A DNA stretch of 64,000 nt from Marinobacter sp. S0848L (GTDB taxonomy: Bacteria; Pseudomonadota; Gammaproteobacteria; Pseudomonadales; Oleiphilaceae), in NCBI RefSeq assembly GCF_023016065.1, contig NZ_JALKAQ010000001.1, positions 558,001-622,000 of the forward strand. Direction: 5' to 3'. The notes below the pieces were generated by a model. That model was given only the letters and a program-made list of their open reading frames with translations. It searched no databases and was not told the origin of the DNA. The translations under genes and the position numbers were made by a program. Of the stretch, positions 44,265 through 53,776 are shown piece by piece (within the stretch, counting starts at the first letter, position 1; each line of letters opens with the position of its first letter).

Positions 44265-47200
44265 TGCGTTTCACCGACATCTTCGTCCATCGGCCGGTTC
44301 TCGCCACGGTGGTCAGCTTGCTGATCCTGTTGGTGGGCGCCCGGGCCGCCATGGAAATGGAAATCCGCCAGTACCCGAAACTGGAAAGCACCACGGTAAC
44401 CGTCACCACGGCGTACCCCGGTGCCAGCTCGGATCTGATCAAAGGTTTCATCACCACACCTCTGCAGCAAGCCATTGCGGAAGCCAGTGGCATCGAATAC
44501 CTGACCTCCACCAGCTCGCAAAGCGTATCGACCATTCAGGCCAAAATGGAACTGAACTACGATGCCAACGACGCTCTGGCGGAAATCCAAGCCAAGGTGG
44601 CCAGTCAGCGTAACGTGCTGCCGGCAGAAGCCGAGGACCCGGTCATTACCTCCACCACCGGCGACAGCACCGCGCTGATGTACATCGCGTTTTACAGTAC
44701 CGAGCTGGATGTCCCGCAAATTACCGATTACCTGACCCGTGTTGTGCAGCCGAAACTGCAGGCGCTGCCCGGTGTCGGTAAAGCCCAGCTGCTGGGCCGA
44801 ACCTTTGCCTTGCGGGTATGGCTGGACCCGGAGCGTCTGGCCGCAGTAGACATGACGCCCACCGAAGTTGCTGCCAAGCTCAGAGCCAACAACTATCAGG
44901 CCGCTGTGGGTAAAACCCGGGGCAAATACACAGAAATCAGCCTGACCAGTGACACCGACATTGCCGACCCGGATGCGTTCCGCAATCTGGTGGTCAAGCA
45001 ATCCAATGGCACGCTGATTCGGCTGCAAGACATTGCCCGTGTTGAACTCGGCTCCCAGGACTATGACAAGATTGCGCTGTATAAAGGCCAACCGGCTACC
45101 TACGTCGCCATCGAAATCGCGCCGGGCGCCAACCCGCTGACCGTTGCAGATCTGGTGAAGTCCGAACTGCCAGACATTGAAAGCCAGCTACCCAGCGGCA
45201 TGGGAGTGCGACTTGCGTACGATGCCTCAGACTTTATCGAAGACTCCATCAACGAGGTAATAAGTACCCTGATCGAAGCCATGATCATCGTACTGGTGGT
45301 CGTGTTCCTCTGCCTGGGCTCAATCCGGGCCTCTGTGGTACCTTCCATTGCCGTCCCGCTGTCTTTGATTGGCGGCGCGTTCATCATGCTTATTTTTGGC
45401 TTCTCCCTAAACCTGCTGACTCTGCTGTCGATGGTTTTAGCGATCGGTCTGGTGGTGGATGACGCCATCATCATGGTGGAGAACGTTCACCGACACATAG
45501 AACAAGGTGAGTCACGCTTCGAAGCCGCCATTAACGGCGCCCGTGAAATGGCGACCCCGATTATCGCCATGACCACCACATTGGTGGCGGTGTACGTGCC
45601 TATCGGTTTCATGGGCGGGCTGGTTGGCTCGCTGTTCACCGAATTCGCGTTCACGCTGGCAGGCACTGTAGTTATCTCCGGTATCGTCGCCCTAACACTC
45701 TCACCCATGCTGTCCGCCAAGGTGCTGAAGCCTCACGGCGAGCCCGGAAAATTCGAACAGTTGGTCGAGAAGTTCTTCAACGGTATAGCCAATGGCTACA
45801 AAGCGGCACTTTCATCGTTGATGCAAACCAAATCGGTTGTCGTATTCTTCGCATTAGTGGTGTTGGGCTCCATCTACTTCATGCAGATGATGAGCCAGAG
45901 CGAGCTGGCCCCTACCGAAGATCAGGGCATTCTGTTCCATCAGGGCCTTGGCCCCGAAACATCCACCTTGGACTATCTGCTTGAACACGGTCAGGAAGTG
46001 CAAGGCCGCATGTCGGAGCTGCCGGGTTACAAAGAGGACTTCATGATCATCGGCATTACCAGCCCGAACGCCGTGTTTGGCGGCTTCAAAATGGCGCCAT
46101 GGAGTGAACGTGAAGTCAGCCAATTCGATATTCAGCCAAAACTGGATGCCGAACTGAAGAACGTAACCGGCTTACAAACAGCCGTATTCCCGCTGCCTGC
46201 ATTGCCGGGTTCTGGCGGCGGCCTGCCCTTCCAGTTCGTGGTCAGCACCGGTGGTAGCTATGAACAGCTGGATCAGGTGGCCGACGAAATTCTTGGTAAG
46301 GCGATGCAGAGCGGGAACTTCATGTTCCTGAAAAAGTCCATCAACTTCGACAAGCCGGTCACCAAAATTCACATCGACCGTGACCGCGTAGCTGACCTCG
46401 GCCTTTCGATGCAGGAAGTCGGCCAGACGCTGGCCAGCATGCTCAGCGGCGGTTACATCAACCGCTTCAACATGGAAGGCCGCTCGTATCAGGTGATTCC
46501 GCAGGTTGATGATCAGTTCCGCCCAAGCAAAGAAGCGCTGGACGAATACTACATTCGCACAGGCAGCGGAGAACTGGTTCCGCTCTCCAGCGTTGCCAGC
46601 TTCAACGAAGAAGTCGAACCGTCAAACCGCACCCAGTTCAACCAGCAAAACTCGCTGACACTGGAAGGCGTGGTGATGCCGGGCGTAGCCGACGGCACCG
46701 CGATGGACTTCATCGAAAAGACCGCAGAAGAAGTGTTCCCGCAAGGCTTCAGCTTTGACTACACCGGCGCCTCACGCCAGCTGGCGAATCAAGGCAGCGC
46801 GCTGGTGGTGACCTTCTTCCTGTCACTGCTGGTGATTTATCTGGTACTCGCCGCCCAGTTTGAGAGCTGGCGCGACCCGATTATCATTCTGGTGTCCGTA
46901 CCCATGTCGGTGGCCGGTGCCATGGTGTTTATCGTGCTTGGTTTTGCCACCATGAACATTTACACCCAGGTGGGGCTGATCACGCTGATCGGGGTGGTGT
47001 CCAAAAACGGTATCCTGATCGTGGAGTTCGCCAACCAGCTGCAAAAAGAGCGGGGCCTGAACAAGGTCGATGCCGTGGTCGAAGCCGCAGCCATTCGTTT
47101 GCGCCCGATCATCATGACCTCACTGGCCTTGATCTTCGCGATGGTGCCGCTGCTGATTGCCGTAGGTCCGGGCGCCGAAAGCCGCTTTGCTATCGGCCTG

Positions 47201-47353
47201 ACCATCAGTGCTGGTCTGGGCATTGGTACCCTGTTCACGGTGTTTGTGCTGCCGGCGTTCTACATTCTGCTGGCCCGTGACCACCATGGCTCGGCAGCCG
47301 ATGAATACGGCAACGACGAAGAGTCATCACAGGTGCCGGCGAGCAACCACTAA
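44264..47353 (+). CDS. RND efflux pump, inner-membrane transporter (second system)
   Basis: A 1029-residue HAE1-type pump opening with MRFTDIFVHRPVLATVVSLLI. The TM4 proton relay is intact (GLVVDDAIIMVENVHRHIE, both Asp present) and TM10 keeps the Lys (VVSKNGILIVEFANQ). It pairs with the preceding fusion protein. A bidirectional terminator follows the stop. Local regulation may once have come from the convergent AraC gene, which is interrupted. Substrates are unknown; the sequence is closer to the MexI/VexD-like branch than to MexB. Confidence 0.95.
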   Translation: MRFTDIFVHRPVLATVVSLLILLVGARAAMEMEIRQYPKLESTTVTVTTAYPGASSDLIKGFITTPLQQAIAEASGIEYLTSTSSQSVSTIQAKMELNYDANDALAEIQAKVASQRNVLPAEAEDPVITSTTGDSTALMYIAFYSTELDVPQITDYLTRVVQPKLQALPGVGKAQLLGRTFALRVWLDPERLAAVDMTPTEVAAKLRANNYQAAVGKTRGKYTEISLTSDTDIADPDAFRNLVVKQSNGTLIRLQDIARVELGSQDYDKIALYKGQPATYVAIEIAPGANPLTVADLVKSELPDIESQLPSGMGVRLAYDASDFIEDSINEVISTLIEAMIIVLVVVFLCLGSIRASVVPSIAVPLSLIGGAFIMLIFGFSLNLLTLLSMVLAIGLVVDDAIIMVENVHRHIEQGESRFEAAINGAREMATPIIAMTTTLVAVYVPIGFMGGLVGSLFTEFAFTLAGTVVISGIVALTLSPMLSAKVLKPHGEPGKFEQLVEKFFNGIANGYKAALSSLMQTKSVVVFFALVVLGSIYFMQMMSQSELAPTEDQGILFHQGLGPETSTLDYLLEHGQEVQGRMSELPGYKEDFMIIGITSPNAVFGGFKMAPWSEREVSQFDIQPKLDAELKNVTGLQTAVFPLPALPGSGGGLPFQFVVSTGGSYEQLDQVADEILGKAMQSGNFMFLKKSINFDKPVTKIHIDRDRVADLGLSMQEVGQTLASMLSGGYINRFNMEGRSYQVIPQVDDQFRPSKEALDEYYIRTGSGELVPLSSVASFNEEVEPSNRTQFNQQNSLTLEGVVMPGVADGTAMDFIEKTAEEVFPQGFSFDYTGASRQLANQGSALVVTFFLSLLVIYLVLAAQFESWRDPIIILVSVPMSVAGAMVFIVLGFATMNIYTQVGLITLIGVVSKNGILIVEFANQLQKERGLNKVDAVVEAAAIRLRPIIMTSLALIFAMVPLLIAVGPGAESRFAIGLTISAGLGIGTLFTVFVLPAFYILLARDHHGSAADEYGNDEESSQVPASNH

Positions 47354-47369
47354 CCCCGCACAGCAACAC

Positions 47370-47407
47370 AAAAAAGCCCGGCATGGCACCATGTCGGGCT
47401 TTTTTTG
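47370..47407. terminator. Bidirectional Rho-independent terminator
   Basis: AAAAAAGCCCGGCATG and CATGTCGGGCTTTTTTT form a stem with one mismatch and a GCAC loop, with A tracts on one side and T tracts on the other. It ends the RND operon and abuts the convergent AraC pseudogene. Confidence 0.92.
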
Positions 47408-48373
47408 TCAGGAAGCAACGATCCTGTCCGGCGCTTCCAACGCTGCCTCTCCCGTCTGCAGACGGCGGCGCCACTGGACGGTCTCGCTGGGCAACTCACC
47501 GAAATGTTCCCGGTACAGCGCAGCAAACCGCCCCAGATGTGAAAATCCCTCATCGGCGGCGTACCAGGAAATATGGGGCACATCACACTGGCAATCCACC
47601 AGCCTGCGCCGTACCCGGATCAACCGACAGCGCTGGTAGAAACGGTAGGGGGTCATTCCGGTTTCCCGCTTCATCAGATAATACAGATTGCGCTCGCTGA
47701 CCCCGGAATGGTTTGCCAGCTCCTGCAAATCGAACTCCCAGGCGGGCTCCATGCGGATTTTGTCGATAACCCGAAGAAGCCGGCGATCGAGCTCTGGGGG
47801 CGTTTCGTTGGGTTCACAACCACCCTCTCGGGCGATGTTGTCCAGTTCGTCAAACAGGCTATCGGCCGCAGCGCAGGCATCGTTGTGATCCTGGAAGAAG
47901 TTGGAGCGCAACAGAAAGTGATTCACCCGTTCCGCCATCCAGGCTAACACCCCCTGCCCTGGCCTGGCGCTGCCGCACCATTGTTCCGGGTTTAACAGAA
48001 TCAGCCGGGACTGCCCGCAGGCGCGCTCGGAAATTGCCTGGCTGGAGGTGATGGCGGCCATCGGGAAAGCCGGCTGTCTGCAATCGCCATTCACCAATAC
48101 ATCGCACTGCCCCGATACCGGCACCACCAGCAATGTCCCAGGCAGTCCGCACAGATGCACCTCGGCATCCTGGGCCAGATCCAGGGCACACACGACCCCA
48201 CGGTCAACACTCAGGGAAGACAGCTACCCAGCAACAGTTTGCGGCCGCTCAAGAGTGAGACCAACGTCATCACAGGCCAGCAACTCACGGATAGCCGCCT
48301 GCCATTCGCCGGCTGCAGCGCGATTGAGTCGAAGGTAGGCATCCAGATCCGGTTTGGCAGTGAGATTGCGCAT
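47408..48373 (-). pseudogene. AraC-family regulator interrupted by an in-frame amber codon
   Basis: From ATG 48373 the frame reads MRNLTAKPDLDAYLRLNRAA and on to VAG, then TAG at 48226-48224 (codon 50), then continues without further stops for 271 codons to a normal end. The 321-codon whole has the size of an AraC-type regulator; the downstream part holds the two helix-turn-helix motifs (DLQELANHSGVSERNLYYLM and HISWYAADEGFSHLGRFAALYREHFG). A GTG restart at 48193 could still yield a 261-residue protein with most of the effector domain. Recent nonsense mutation or a sequencing error are both possible. Confidence 0.8.
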
Positions 48374-48430
48374 ACAGCGTGAACAGGCAGTGAGTGAGCT
48401 TGCTGTTTTAAGCCAGCGTGCCGCAAACCC

Positions 48431-49005
48431 CTAGCCAAATCTTGCAAAACGGCAAGAAACGGGACGGAGTTTGCCTGTTAATTGATTCTTATCAATCCAG
48501 TGGCAGCTCATCCAGGGGGACGGCCGGGCCATCAAATAGCCCTGACCCCGGTGACACTTCAATTCCTGGAGCTTGCGTTTCTGAATCTCGGTCTCGATGC
48601 CCTCCGCTACCACCTCCAGAGTCAGCGCCTCGGCGATGGCCAGAATGGCGGAGACAATCCGCGAATCCCTGCCATCCTGCCCCAGCCGCTGAACAAACTG
48701 CTGATCGATCTTGAGCACATTCACAGGTAGCGCATGCAGATACGCCAGCGAGGAATACCCGGTACCGAAGTCGTCAATGGCAACTACCACTCCCTTGTCA
48801 CCGAATTCCCGGAGTTTGTCCAGGCAACGGCGTGACAGGTTCATCAGGTGGGTTTCAGTAATCTCGATTTCCGGCTGCCAGCCAACCTGTCGAACCCGTT
48901 CGAAGAAAGGCTCCAACAATCCATCCAGCCGGCCATCAGCAATCTGGCGGGCGGAAATGTTAATGGCCAGACATCGACCCGGCAATTTCCCGAGCCGGCA
49001 CAATA
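48431..49005 (-). pseudogene. 5'-truncated EAL (cyclic-di-GMP phosphodiesterase) domain
   Basis: The frame matches the second half of an EAL domain: CLAINISARQIADGRL, IEITETHLM, VVVAIDDFGTGYSSLAYLHAL, VLKIDQQFV, IAEALTLEVVAEGIET and HRGQGYLMARP. The first part, including the catalytic EALLR motif and the usual sensor or GGDEF domain, is missing. The homology stops near 49005, just before the DUF3301 gene on the other strand. The upstream frame has no convincing start and overlaps DUF3301. It should be inactive; it is probably a leftover of a rearrangement. Confidence 0.75.
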
Positions 49006-49076
49006 GGGTAGTCTGGCGATTCGTGGGGGATGGAGGCTTCGTCCCCTTTGCAATCACCCACAGGATTCCCCGTGCC

Positions 49077-49388
49077 TTGACCCTAGCAACCCTCTTCTGG
49101 CTGTTTGTCGCCGGTTTCGCCATCTGGTACTGGTGGCGGGCCAAAGCCATCAAAGACTTTGTCTTGCAGGCTGCTCACCGGTACTGCAAATCCATGGACG
49201 TAATGCTGCTGGACGACGCCGTTTATCTTCGCGGACTCTGGTTCAAGCGCGATCAGAACGGAAAACTGCGAGTGTGGCGGCGTTTCCTGTTCGACTTCAC
49301 CACCACCGGCGAAGAGCGTTACACCGGCCGTATCATCATGCTTGGCCAGAGCATCATTCACACCGAACTTGAACCGCACCGATTCTGA
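49077..49388 (+). CDS. DUF3301 membrane-anchored protein
   Basis: A 103-residue protein with one N-terminal helix (LATLFWLFVAGFAIWYWW) and a DUF3301 body (AIKDFVLQAAHRYCKSMDVMLLDDAVYLRGLWFKRD, RVWRRFLFDFTTTGEERYTG). The role is unknown. The start is set at a TTG (49077) because the family opens directly with the helix; AGGA lies ten bases upstream. Codons before this point run through the EAL fragment in antisense and are not part of the gene. Confidence 0.72.
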   Translation: MTLATLFWLFVAGFAIWYWWRAKAIKDFVLQAAHRYCKSMDVMLLDDAVYLRGLWFKRDQNGKLRVWRRFLFDFTTTGEERYTGRIIMLGQSIIHTELEPHRF

Positions 49389-49499
49389 CCGACTGTCACC
49401 GGAGCCGTCTCACCCAAATGGGCGATTACCGGCACCTGTGTTCATCCGCGATACTCCCTGTTGCATGTCGACAACCAACAAAAACAACAGGAGTCATCT

Positions 49500-50426
49500 A
49501 TGCGTTTTGCCATGCCCATCCGGCTTGTGGCCGGAATTCTCATGCTGGTGTTCTCGGTACTGAGCCACGCCAGCTACACCCAGACCCGTCATCCGATTGT
49601 GCTGGTACACGGTGTAACCGGCTTCAATACCCTTGGCGGTCTGATCAACTACTTCCACACCATTCCCTGGAACCTTGAACGCAGTGGCGCAAAGGTCTAT
49701 ACCGCCAGCGTGTCCTTCGTGAACAGCAGCGAACAGCGTGGCCAGCAACTGGCCAACTACGTCAACAGCCTGGGCCACAGCAAGGTCAATCTGATGGCGC
49801 ACAGTCAGGGTGCCCCCACCTCCCGGGTGGCAGCGGCCCTGATTCCCCACAAGATCGCGTCGGTCACGTCGATTGACGGCGTGAACAAAGGCTCCAAAGT
49901 CGCTGACGTTATCCGGGGCATCATCCCTCCCGGCAGCTATGTTGAAGGGAGCGCCGACGCCATTGCCAACGCCCTGGGCGGGCTGATTAATGCCCTGTCC
50001 GGAGCCAGCAACCCCCAGGATGGTATTGCCGCCCTGGAAACCCTGACCACTCCAGGCACCACCAGCCTGAACGACGCCCTGGGCTGGAAAGGGGTTAATC
50101 GTAATGCCTGCGCGGGTACCAGCGAAGATATCTGGATCAGTGGCCAGAAGATCAAGTTTTTCTCCTGGACCGGACGCGCCGTATGGACCAACGTGTTAGA
50201 CATTACCGATCCGTTCCTGGGCGTGACCTCCCTGGCCTTTGGCAGCGAGCCCAATGATGGTCTGGTCGGCGTCTGCGCCACCATGATGGGCAATGTCATC
50301 GGCACCCACTACGACATGAACCACGTCGATGCGATCAACCATCTGCTGGGCGCCCGCTCTCTCTGGACCAACCCGGTCTCACTCTACCGCAGCCAGGCCA
50401 ACCGTCTGAAAAACCGCGGTCTGTGA
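49500..50426 (+). CDS. Secreted triacylglycerol lipase (Pseudomonas family I)
   Basis: A 308-residue lipase with a Sec signal peptide (cut near SHA-SYT), HPIVLVHGVTGFNTLGG at the oxyanion site, the nucleophile Ser102 in AHSQGAP, Asp in EPNDGLVG and the catalytic His in HYDMNHVDAINHLLG. Two Cys (NACAGT and VGVCAT) likely form the family disulfide. The size and the following foldase place it with Pseudomonas/Burkholderia lipases secreted by the type II system. The nucleophile elbow AHSQG differs from the usual GHSHG. CAGGAG precedes the start. Confidence 0.92.
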   Translation: MRFAMPIRLVAGILMLVFSVLSHASYTQTRHPIVLVHGVTGFNTLGGLINYFHTIPWNLERSGAKVYTASVSFVNSSEQRGQQLANYVNSLGHSKVNLMAHSQGAPTSRVAAALIPHKIASVTSIDGVNKGSKVADVIRGIIPPGSYVEGSADAIANALGGLINALSGASNPQDGIAALETLTTPGTTSLNDALGWKGVNRNACAGTSEDIWISGQKIKFFSWTGRAVWTNVLDITDPFLGVTSLAFGSEPNDGLVGVCATMMGNVIGTHYDMNHVDAINHLLGARSLWTNPVSLYRSQANRLKNRGL

Positions 50427-50433
50427 GGTGGTT

Positions 50434-51516
50434 ATGAAGCACCAGTCCACCCGGAAACTGCGGTGGCTGCTTCCCGTTGCCCTGCTGGCCATTATGGCCA
50501 GCAGCGGCCTCTGGTACTGGCAGGCACCGGATTCAGAACCCAGGCCAGACCCGGCAGAAACCTTTGCCAGTGCGCCTGCTGTCACGCCACCGGAGGTCAC
50601 CCAGGCATTGGCCCCGGTTCCCTCCAATAAGGAACCGCCACACCAGACACCCACCAGCCTTCCCGACCAGAACTTTGCCCGTTCCCTGGCCGGCACGGAT
50701 ATCGACGGCGTCCTCAAGGCAGACCGCAACGGCGAGTTGATTCTGGACCTTGGCGTTCGCGACTTCTTCGATTACTTCCTGAGCGCCGTGGGTGAAGTCT
50801 CACCAGAGGCCGCCATCGGACAGATCCAGTCCCTGGCCCGCAACTATCTACCGGAGCCGGCCGCCAGCGATGCCATGGTTCTGCTCGACCAGTACCTGGC
50901 TTACAAGCAGGCTGCGTTACAGCTGATGCAGACGGAACTGGATCCGAGCCGACAACACGACCCTGTCTACCAGCTAACCGCCCTCGGCGATGCCCTGAGC
51001 AGCCTGAAACAACTGCGCCGTTCGACCTTCAGCCCGGACGCACATCAGGCGTTTTTCGGCGAGGAAGAGGCCTACAGCGAGTACACCCTGGCGGCCATGA
51101 GTATCCAGCAGCGGGAAGATCTTTCCGATCAAGGCAAACAGGCGCTGATTGAATGGCACCGCAAACAGCTGCCGGAGTCGCTTCGGACAACCGAGCAACG
51201 ACTGCAGAGCGAAACCCGCGAGCATCAGGCCCGACTGACTGCCCTGGAGAATACCGAAGCACCGGAAGCCGCCGGCCGGAAGCTGGTGGAGCTGGGCATG
51301 GACCCGGAAAGTGCCGAAGGGGTCGTCAGTTACCTTAAACAACGTGAAAGTTTTGATCAGCAGTTTTCCGAGTTCGAACAGGCTGTTGACGCCGAGGATC
51401 TGGAAGGCCTGGCCGGAGCAGATCGTCAGAAACATAAGGATGCCCTGCTGGAGCAATACTTCCCCGATGAACAGAGCCGAACCTGGGCCCGACTCAGAAT
51501 GCTGAACCAAAGCTGA
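50434..51516 (+). CDS. Lipase-specific foldase (LifO/LipB chaperone)
   Basis: A 360-residue steric chaperone: an N-terminal anchor helix (LLPVALLAIMASSGLWYW), a Pro/Ala-rich linker and a helical body starting near FARSLAGTDIDGVLKADRNGELILDLGVRDFFDYFLSAVGE, the most conserved stretch of the family. It folds the lipase in the periplasm before type II export. It follows the lipase by seven bases, as in Pseudomonas lipAB-type operons. ATG 50434 is supported by GAGG five bases upstream; a GTG at 50428 is an alternative. Confidence 0.92.
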   Translation: MKHQSTRKLRWLLPVALLAIMASSGLWYWQAPDSEPRPDPAETFASAPAVTPPEVTQALAPVPSNKEPPHQTPTSLPDQNFARSLAGTDIDGVLKADRNGELILDLGVRDFFDYFLSAVGEVSPEAAIGQIQSLARNYLPEPAASDAMVLLDQYLAYKQAALQLMQTELDPSRQHDPVYQLTALGDALSSLKQLRRSTFSPDAHQAFFGEEEAYSEYTLAAMSIQQREDLSDQGKQALIEWHRKQLPESLRTTEQRLQSETREHQARLTALENTEAPEAAGRKLVELGMDPESAEGVVSYLKQRESFDQQFSEFEQAVDAEDLEGLAGADRQKHKDALLEQYFPDEQSRTWARLRMLNQS

Positions 51517-51525
51517 CCACTCTGT

Positions 51526-51558
51526 GCTCTGGCTCCCGAAATCCGGAGCCAGAGCGTT
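51526..51558 (+). terminator. Terminator hairpin of the lipase operon
   Basis: A perfect 11-bp stem (GCTCTGGCTCC / GGAGCCAGAGC) with an eight-base loop lies ten bases after the foldase stop. The T tract is short (GTTCT), so termination may be incomplete. Confidence 0.75.
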
Positions 51559-51595
51559 CTAGAATCGGAGCTTGTGTTCCGTGGATATCCCGATC

Positions 51596-52978
51596 ATGAC
51601 GGCCGAACAAATCCAACAGCAACAGGCCAGAGGCTTCCTGACCCTGCGTTTTGTGCCGGCACTGGAAGCCGACTACCGCAAAGCGCGTTCTGCGTTAATC
51701 CGTCAACGGGCGAGATTGGCATCTATCGCTGGCCTGCTGCTCTTTCTGGTGTACGCCCTGGTAGACCTGATGACCCTGCCAGCCGAGCTGGCCCGTCTCG
51801 CGGCTGGAATAAGACTGGCCATTACCTGCCCGATCATCGCCCTGGTTCTCTGGCTAGCCCATCGGGAAACCCCCGACGACCACCACTTCGAGCGGCTGTA
51901 TGTGTTTGCCTATATCGCCGGAGGCCTGAGCGTCATTGCCATTATCCTGGCCGCCCGCTGGCACAGCTACCCTCTGCCTTATGAGGGCATGATACTCATG
52001 CTGATGTTCGGATACTTTGCCATGGGACTGCCTTTTTTTTCCGCCTCGGTGGCCTCCTTTGTTCTGGTGTGGACCTACCTGCTGACTGAGCTCTGGGCCG
52101 GCAACCCCGCCACCACCACCCTCACCAATCTGTTCTTTCTGATGACCGCAAATGTCATTGGTATGGTCGGCGCCTGGATCAGCGAGTACCGTCACCGTGC
52201 CCACTTTCTCGACCGCCAGCTCCTGGATCTGTTGCACCAGTCCGCCAGGAACGAGAGCCGTCGGAAAACCGAGCTGATCACCGCGGCCAGCCATGATCTT
52301 CGCCAACCCCTGAATGTCATCGACCTGACGCTGGAAACGCTGCAACCTGAACGCGAACACTCCGAGGTGATGAATCAGCTTCGTGATACCGTGGGTCAGC
52401 TCCGTAATCTGCTGGGAACGGTGTTCGACAGCGCCCGACTGAACGAGGGCATGATTCAGCCGGAACTCCAGCCTGTGCAACTGAACCATACGTTGCAGGA
52501 GCTTGAAGATCTGCTGTCAGACACCTTGTCCCGTCGCGACATCCGCCTGGACATTGCCCCGGCCGAGCCCGGGCTGGCCTTGACCGCGGATCCCAGCTTG
52601 CTGTTGCGAGTATTGCAGAACCTGGTCATCAATGCCGCCGACCACAGTGGTGGCCAGCGCATTCAGGTCAACACGGTCACCACCGGGAACTGGGCCCGCA
52701 TCCGGGTGTGCGATGACGGGCGCGGGCTGCCGGAAAGCCTGCACACACAGGTTTTCGACCCCTACATTCGTGCCGGTGCCAGCCACCAGGCGGGGCTTGG
52801 GCTGGGCCTGACCATCGTGCGCGAATTCTCCCGGCTCATGGGCGGGCAATGTGGAACCGAATCATCCTCGGGCCGGGGCGCGGTATTCTGGGTGGCACTG
52901 CCGGTTGCTGTTACAACCAGCCCAGGGCCCGGGCCCGGTTCACGCATTCAGTCCGATTGTGCACCCCCAGTTGGGTAA
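51596..52978 (+). CDS. Membrane sensor histidine kinase
   Basis: A 460-residue kinase with about six N-terminal helices (45-200), no large periplasmic domain, a dimerisation/phosphoacceptor region with His233 in AASHDLRQPLNVID, and an ATPase domain with the N box NLVINAADHS, G1 CDDGRGLPES and G2 GLGLGLTIVREFSRLMGGQ. It is of the type that pairs with NarL-like regulators. The last 68 bases overlap the convergent response regulator, encoding a Gly/Pro-rich tail. The start is uncertain: GTG 51581 with GGAG at ten bases is an alternative. Confidence 0.88.
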   Translation: MTAEQIQQQQARGFLTLRFVPALEADYRKARSALIRQRARLASIAGLLLFLVYALVDLMTLPAELARLAAGIRLAITCPIIALVLWLAHRETPDDHHFERLYVFAYIAGGLSVIAIILAARWHSYPLPYEGMILMLMFGYFAMGLPFFSASVASFVLVWTYLLTELWAGNPATTTLTNLFFLMTANVIGMVGAWISEYRHRAHFLDRQLLDLLHQSARNESRRKTELITAASHDLRQPLNVIDLTLETLQPEREHSEVMNQLRDTVGQLRNLLGTVFDSARLNEGMIQPELQPVQLNHTLQELEDLLSDTLSRRDIRLDIAPAEPGLALTADPSLLLRVLQNLVINAADHSGGQRIQVNTVTTGNWARIRVCDDGRGLPESLHTQVFDPYIRAGASHQAGLGLGLTIVREFSRLMGGQCGTESSSGRGAVFWVALPVAVTTSPGPGPGSRIQSDCAPPVG

Positions 52979-53570
52979 AGATCGCTTTCAGGTGGGTTTT
53001 GACCGTGTGTTCAGTCAGGCCCAGGCTCTGGCAGATGCGTTTGTTGGGAAACCCTTGGGCGAGGAGCGTCAGCACTTCGAGCTGACGTGGTGTTAACGGG
53101 GTCTCCGACACCAGAGCCGCCATACCCCCGGGGAAATAGCCCTGCCCCCGCCGTACCGATTGCATCATACGAACCAGTGCCGCCCGGCCGGCCGATTTGG
53201 CCAGAAACCCCGCCGCCCCGGCCGTTCGCACGGCCCTGACGGTGCTTTCGTCCTCACTGCTGGAGATAATCACCACCGGCGGGGTGTTCCGCAAGCCAGC
53301 CAGACGCGGCAACAGCGAAAGTCCGGCTTCTCCGTTAAGTGCCAGGTCAAGTAATACCAGATCGACCCCGGTGCCATGGACCAGTTGCTCGGCCGCGTCC
53401 TCCAGCGTGCCCACCGTGACCACCGAGAGCGCCAGTTCCTCCTGCCGGATCAGGCCCGCCAGCGCCAGCGCAAACAGGGCGTGGTCATCGACCAGCAAAA
53501 CCTTCTCAAAGGCTGTGGTTCGATGATGTTCTGCCGAAGATGAGCCATGCCGGAGCGATGTCACATGCAT
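52911..53570 (-). CDS. NarL/LuxR-type response regulator
   Basis: A 219-residue regulator: receiver domain (about 22-140) with the acidic pair Asp28-Asp29, phosphoacceptor Asp75 in LVLLDL and Lys in GFLAKSAG, then a LuxR-type helix-turn-helix (LTPRQLEVLTLLAQGFPNKRICQSLGLTEHTVKTHLKAIF). It presumably takes phosphate from the convergent kinase, with which it shares a 68-base tail-to-tail overlap. Target genes are not shown by the sequence; the lipase operon and the PstS-OmpA gene are the nearest candidates. Confidence 0.9.
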   Translation of the reverse strand: MHVTSLRHGSSSAEHHRTTAFEKVLLVDDHALFALALAGLIRQEELALSVVTVGTLEDAAEQLVHGTGVDLVLLDLALNGEAGLSLLPRLAGLRNTPPVVIISSSEDESTVRAVRTAGAAGFLAKSAGRAALVRMMQSVRRGQGYFPGGMAALVSETPLTPRQLEVLTLLAQGFPNKRICQSLGLTEHTVKTHLKAIFTQLGVHNRTECVNRARALGWL

Positions 53571-53700
53571 GATAGTGCCCCGCTGTGTTTGTTTTTGTTA
53601 CTGTGGACACCCCACTATAATCCAGCAAGCCCGGCGCCTCAGCGGCCTGCTTAACACTTTCTTACAAAAGTATTGAACCTTTCGCGCCATCTGATCTCGC

Positions 53701-53733
53701 CTGAAACATAAATGTCATATTTCTGAAGCATCC
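53701..53733 (+). promoter_or_regulatory. Pho-box-like 11-bp direct repeats
   Basis: Three units with an 11-base period, CTGAAACATAA, ATGTCATATTT and CTGAAGCATCC, lie 43 to 76 bases before the PstS-OmpA start. The middle one is close to the PhoB half-site CTGTCAT; the outer two keep the CTG. The period and placement suit a PhoB site, the match is moderate. Confidence 0.4.
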
Positions 53734-53776
53734 TTCCGGCATCACAACCATCTGATCTGAAAAGGTTTTCAACACG

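Noticed and set aside
48431-49153. Intact EAL-domain gene starting at 49153
   Set aside because: The first 50 codons are antisense to DUF3301 and have no EAL homology, and the catalytic motif is missing, so it is treated as a remnant.
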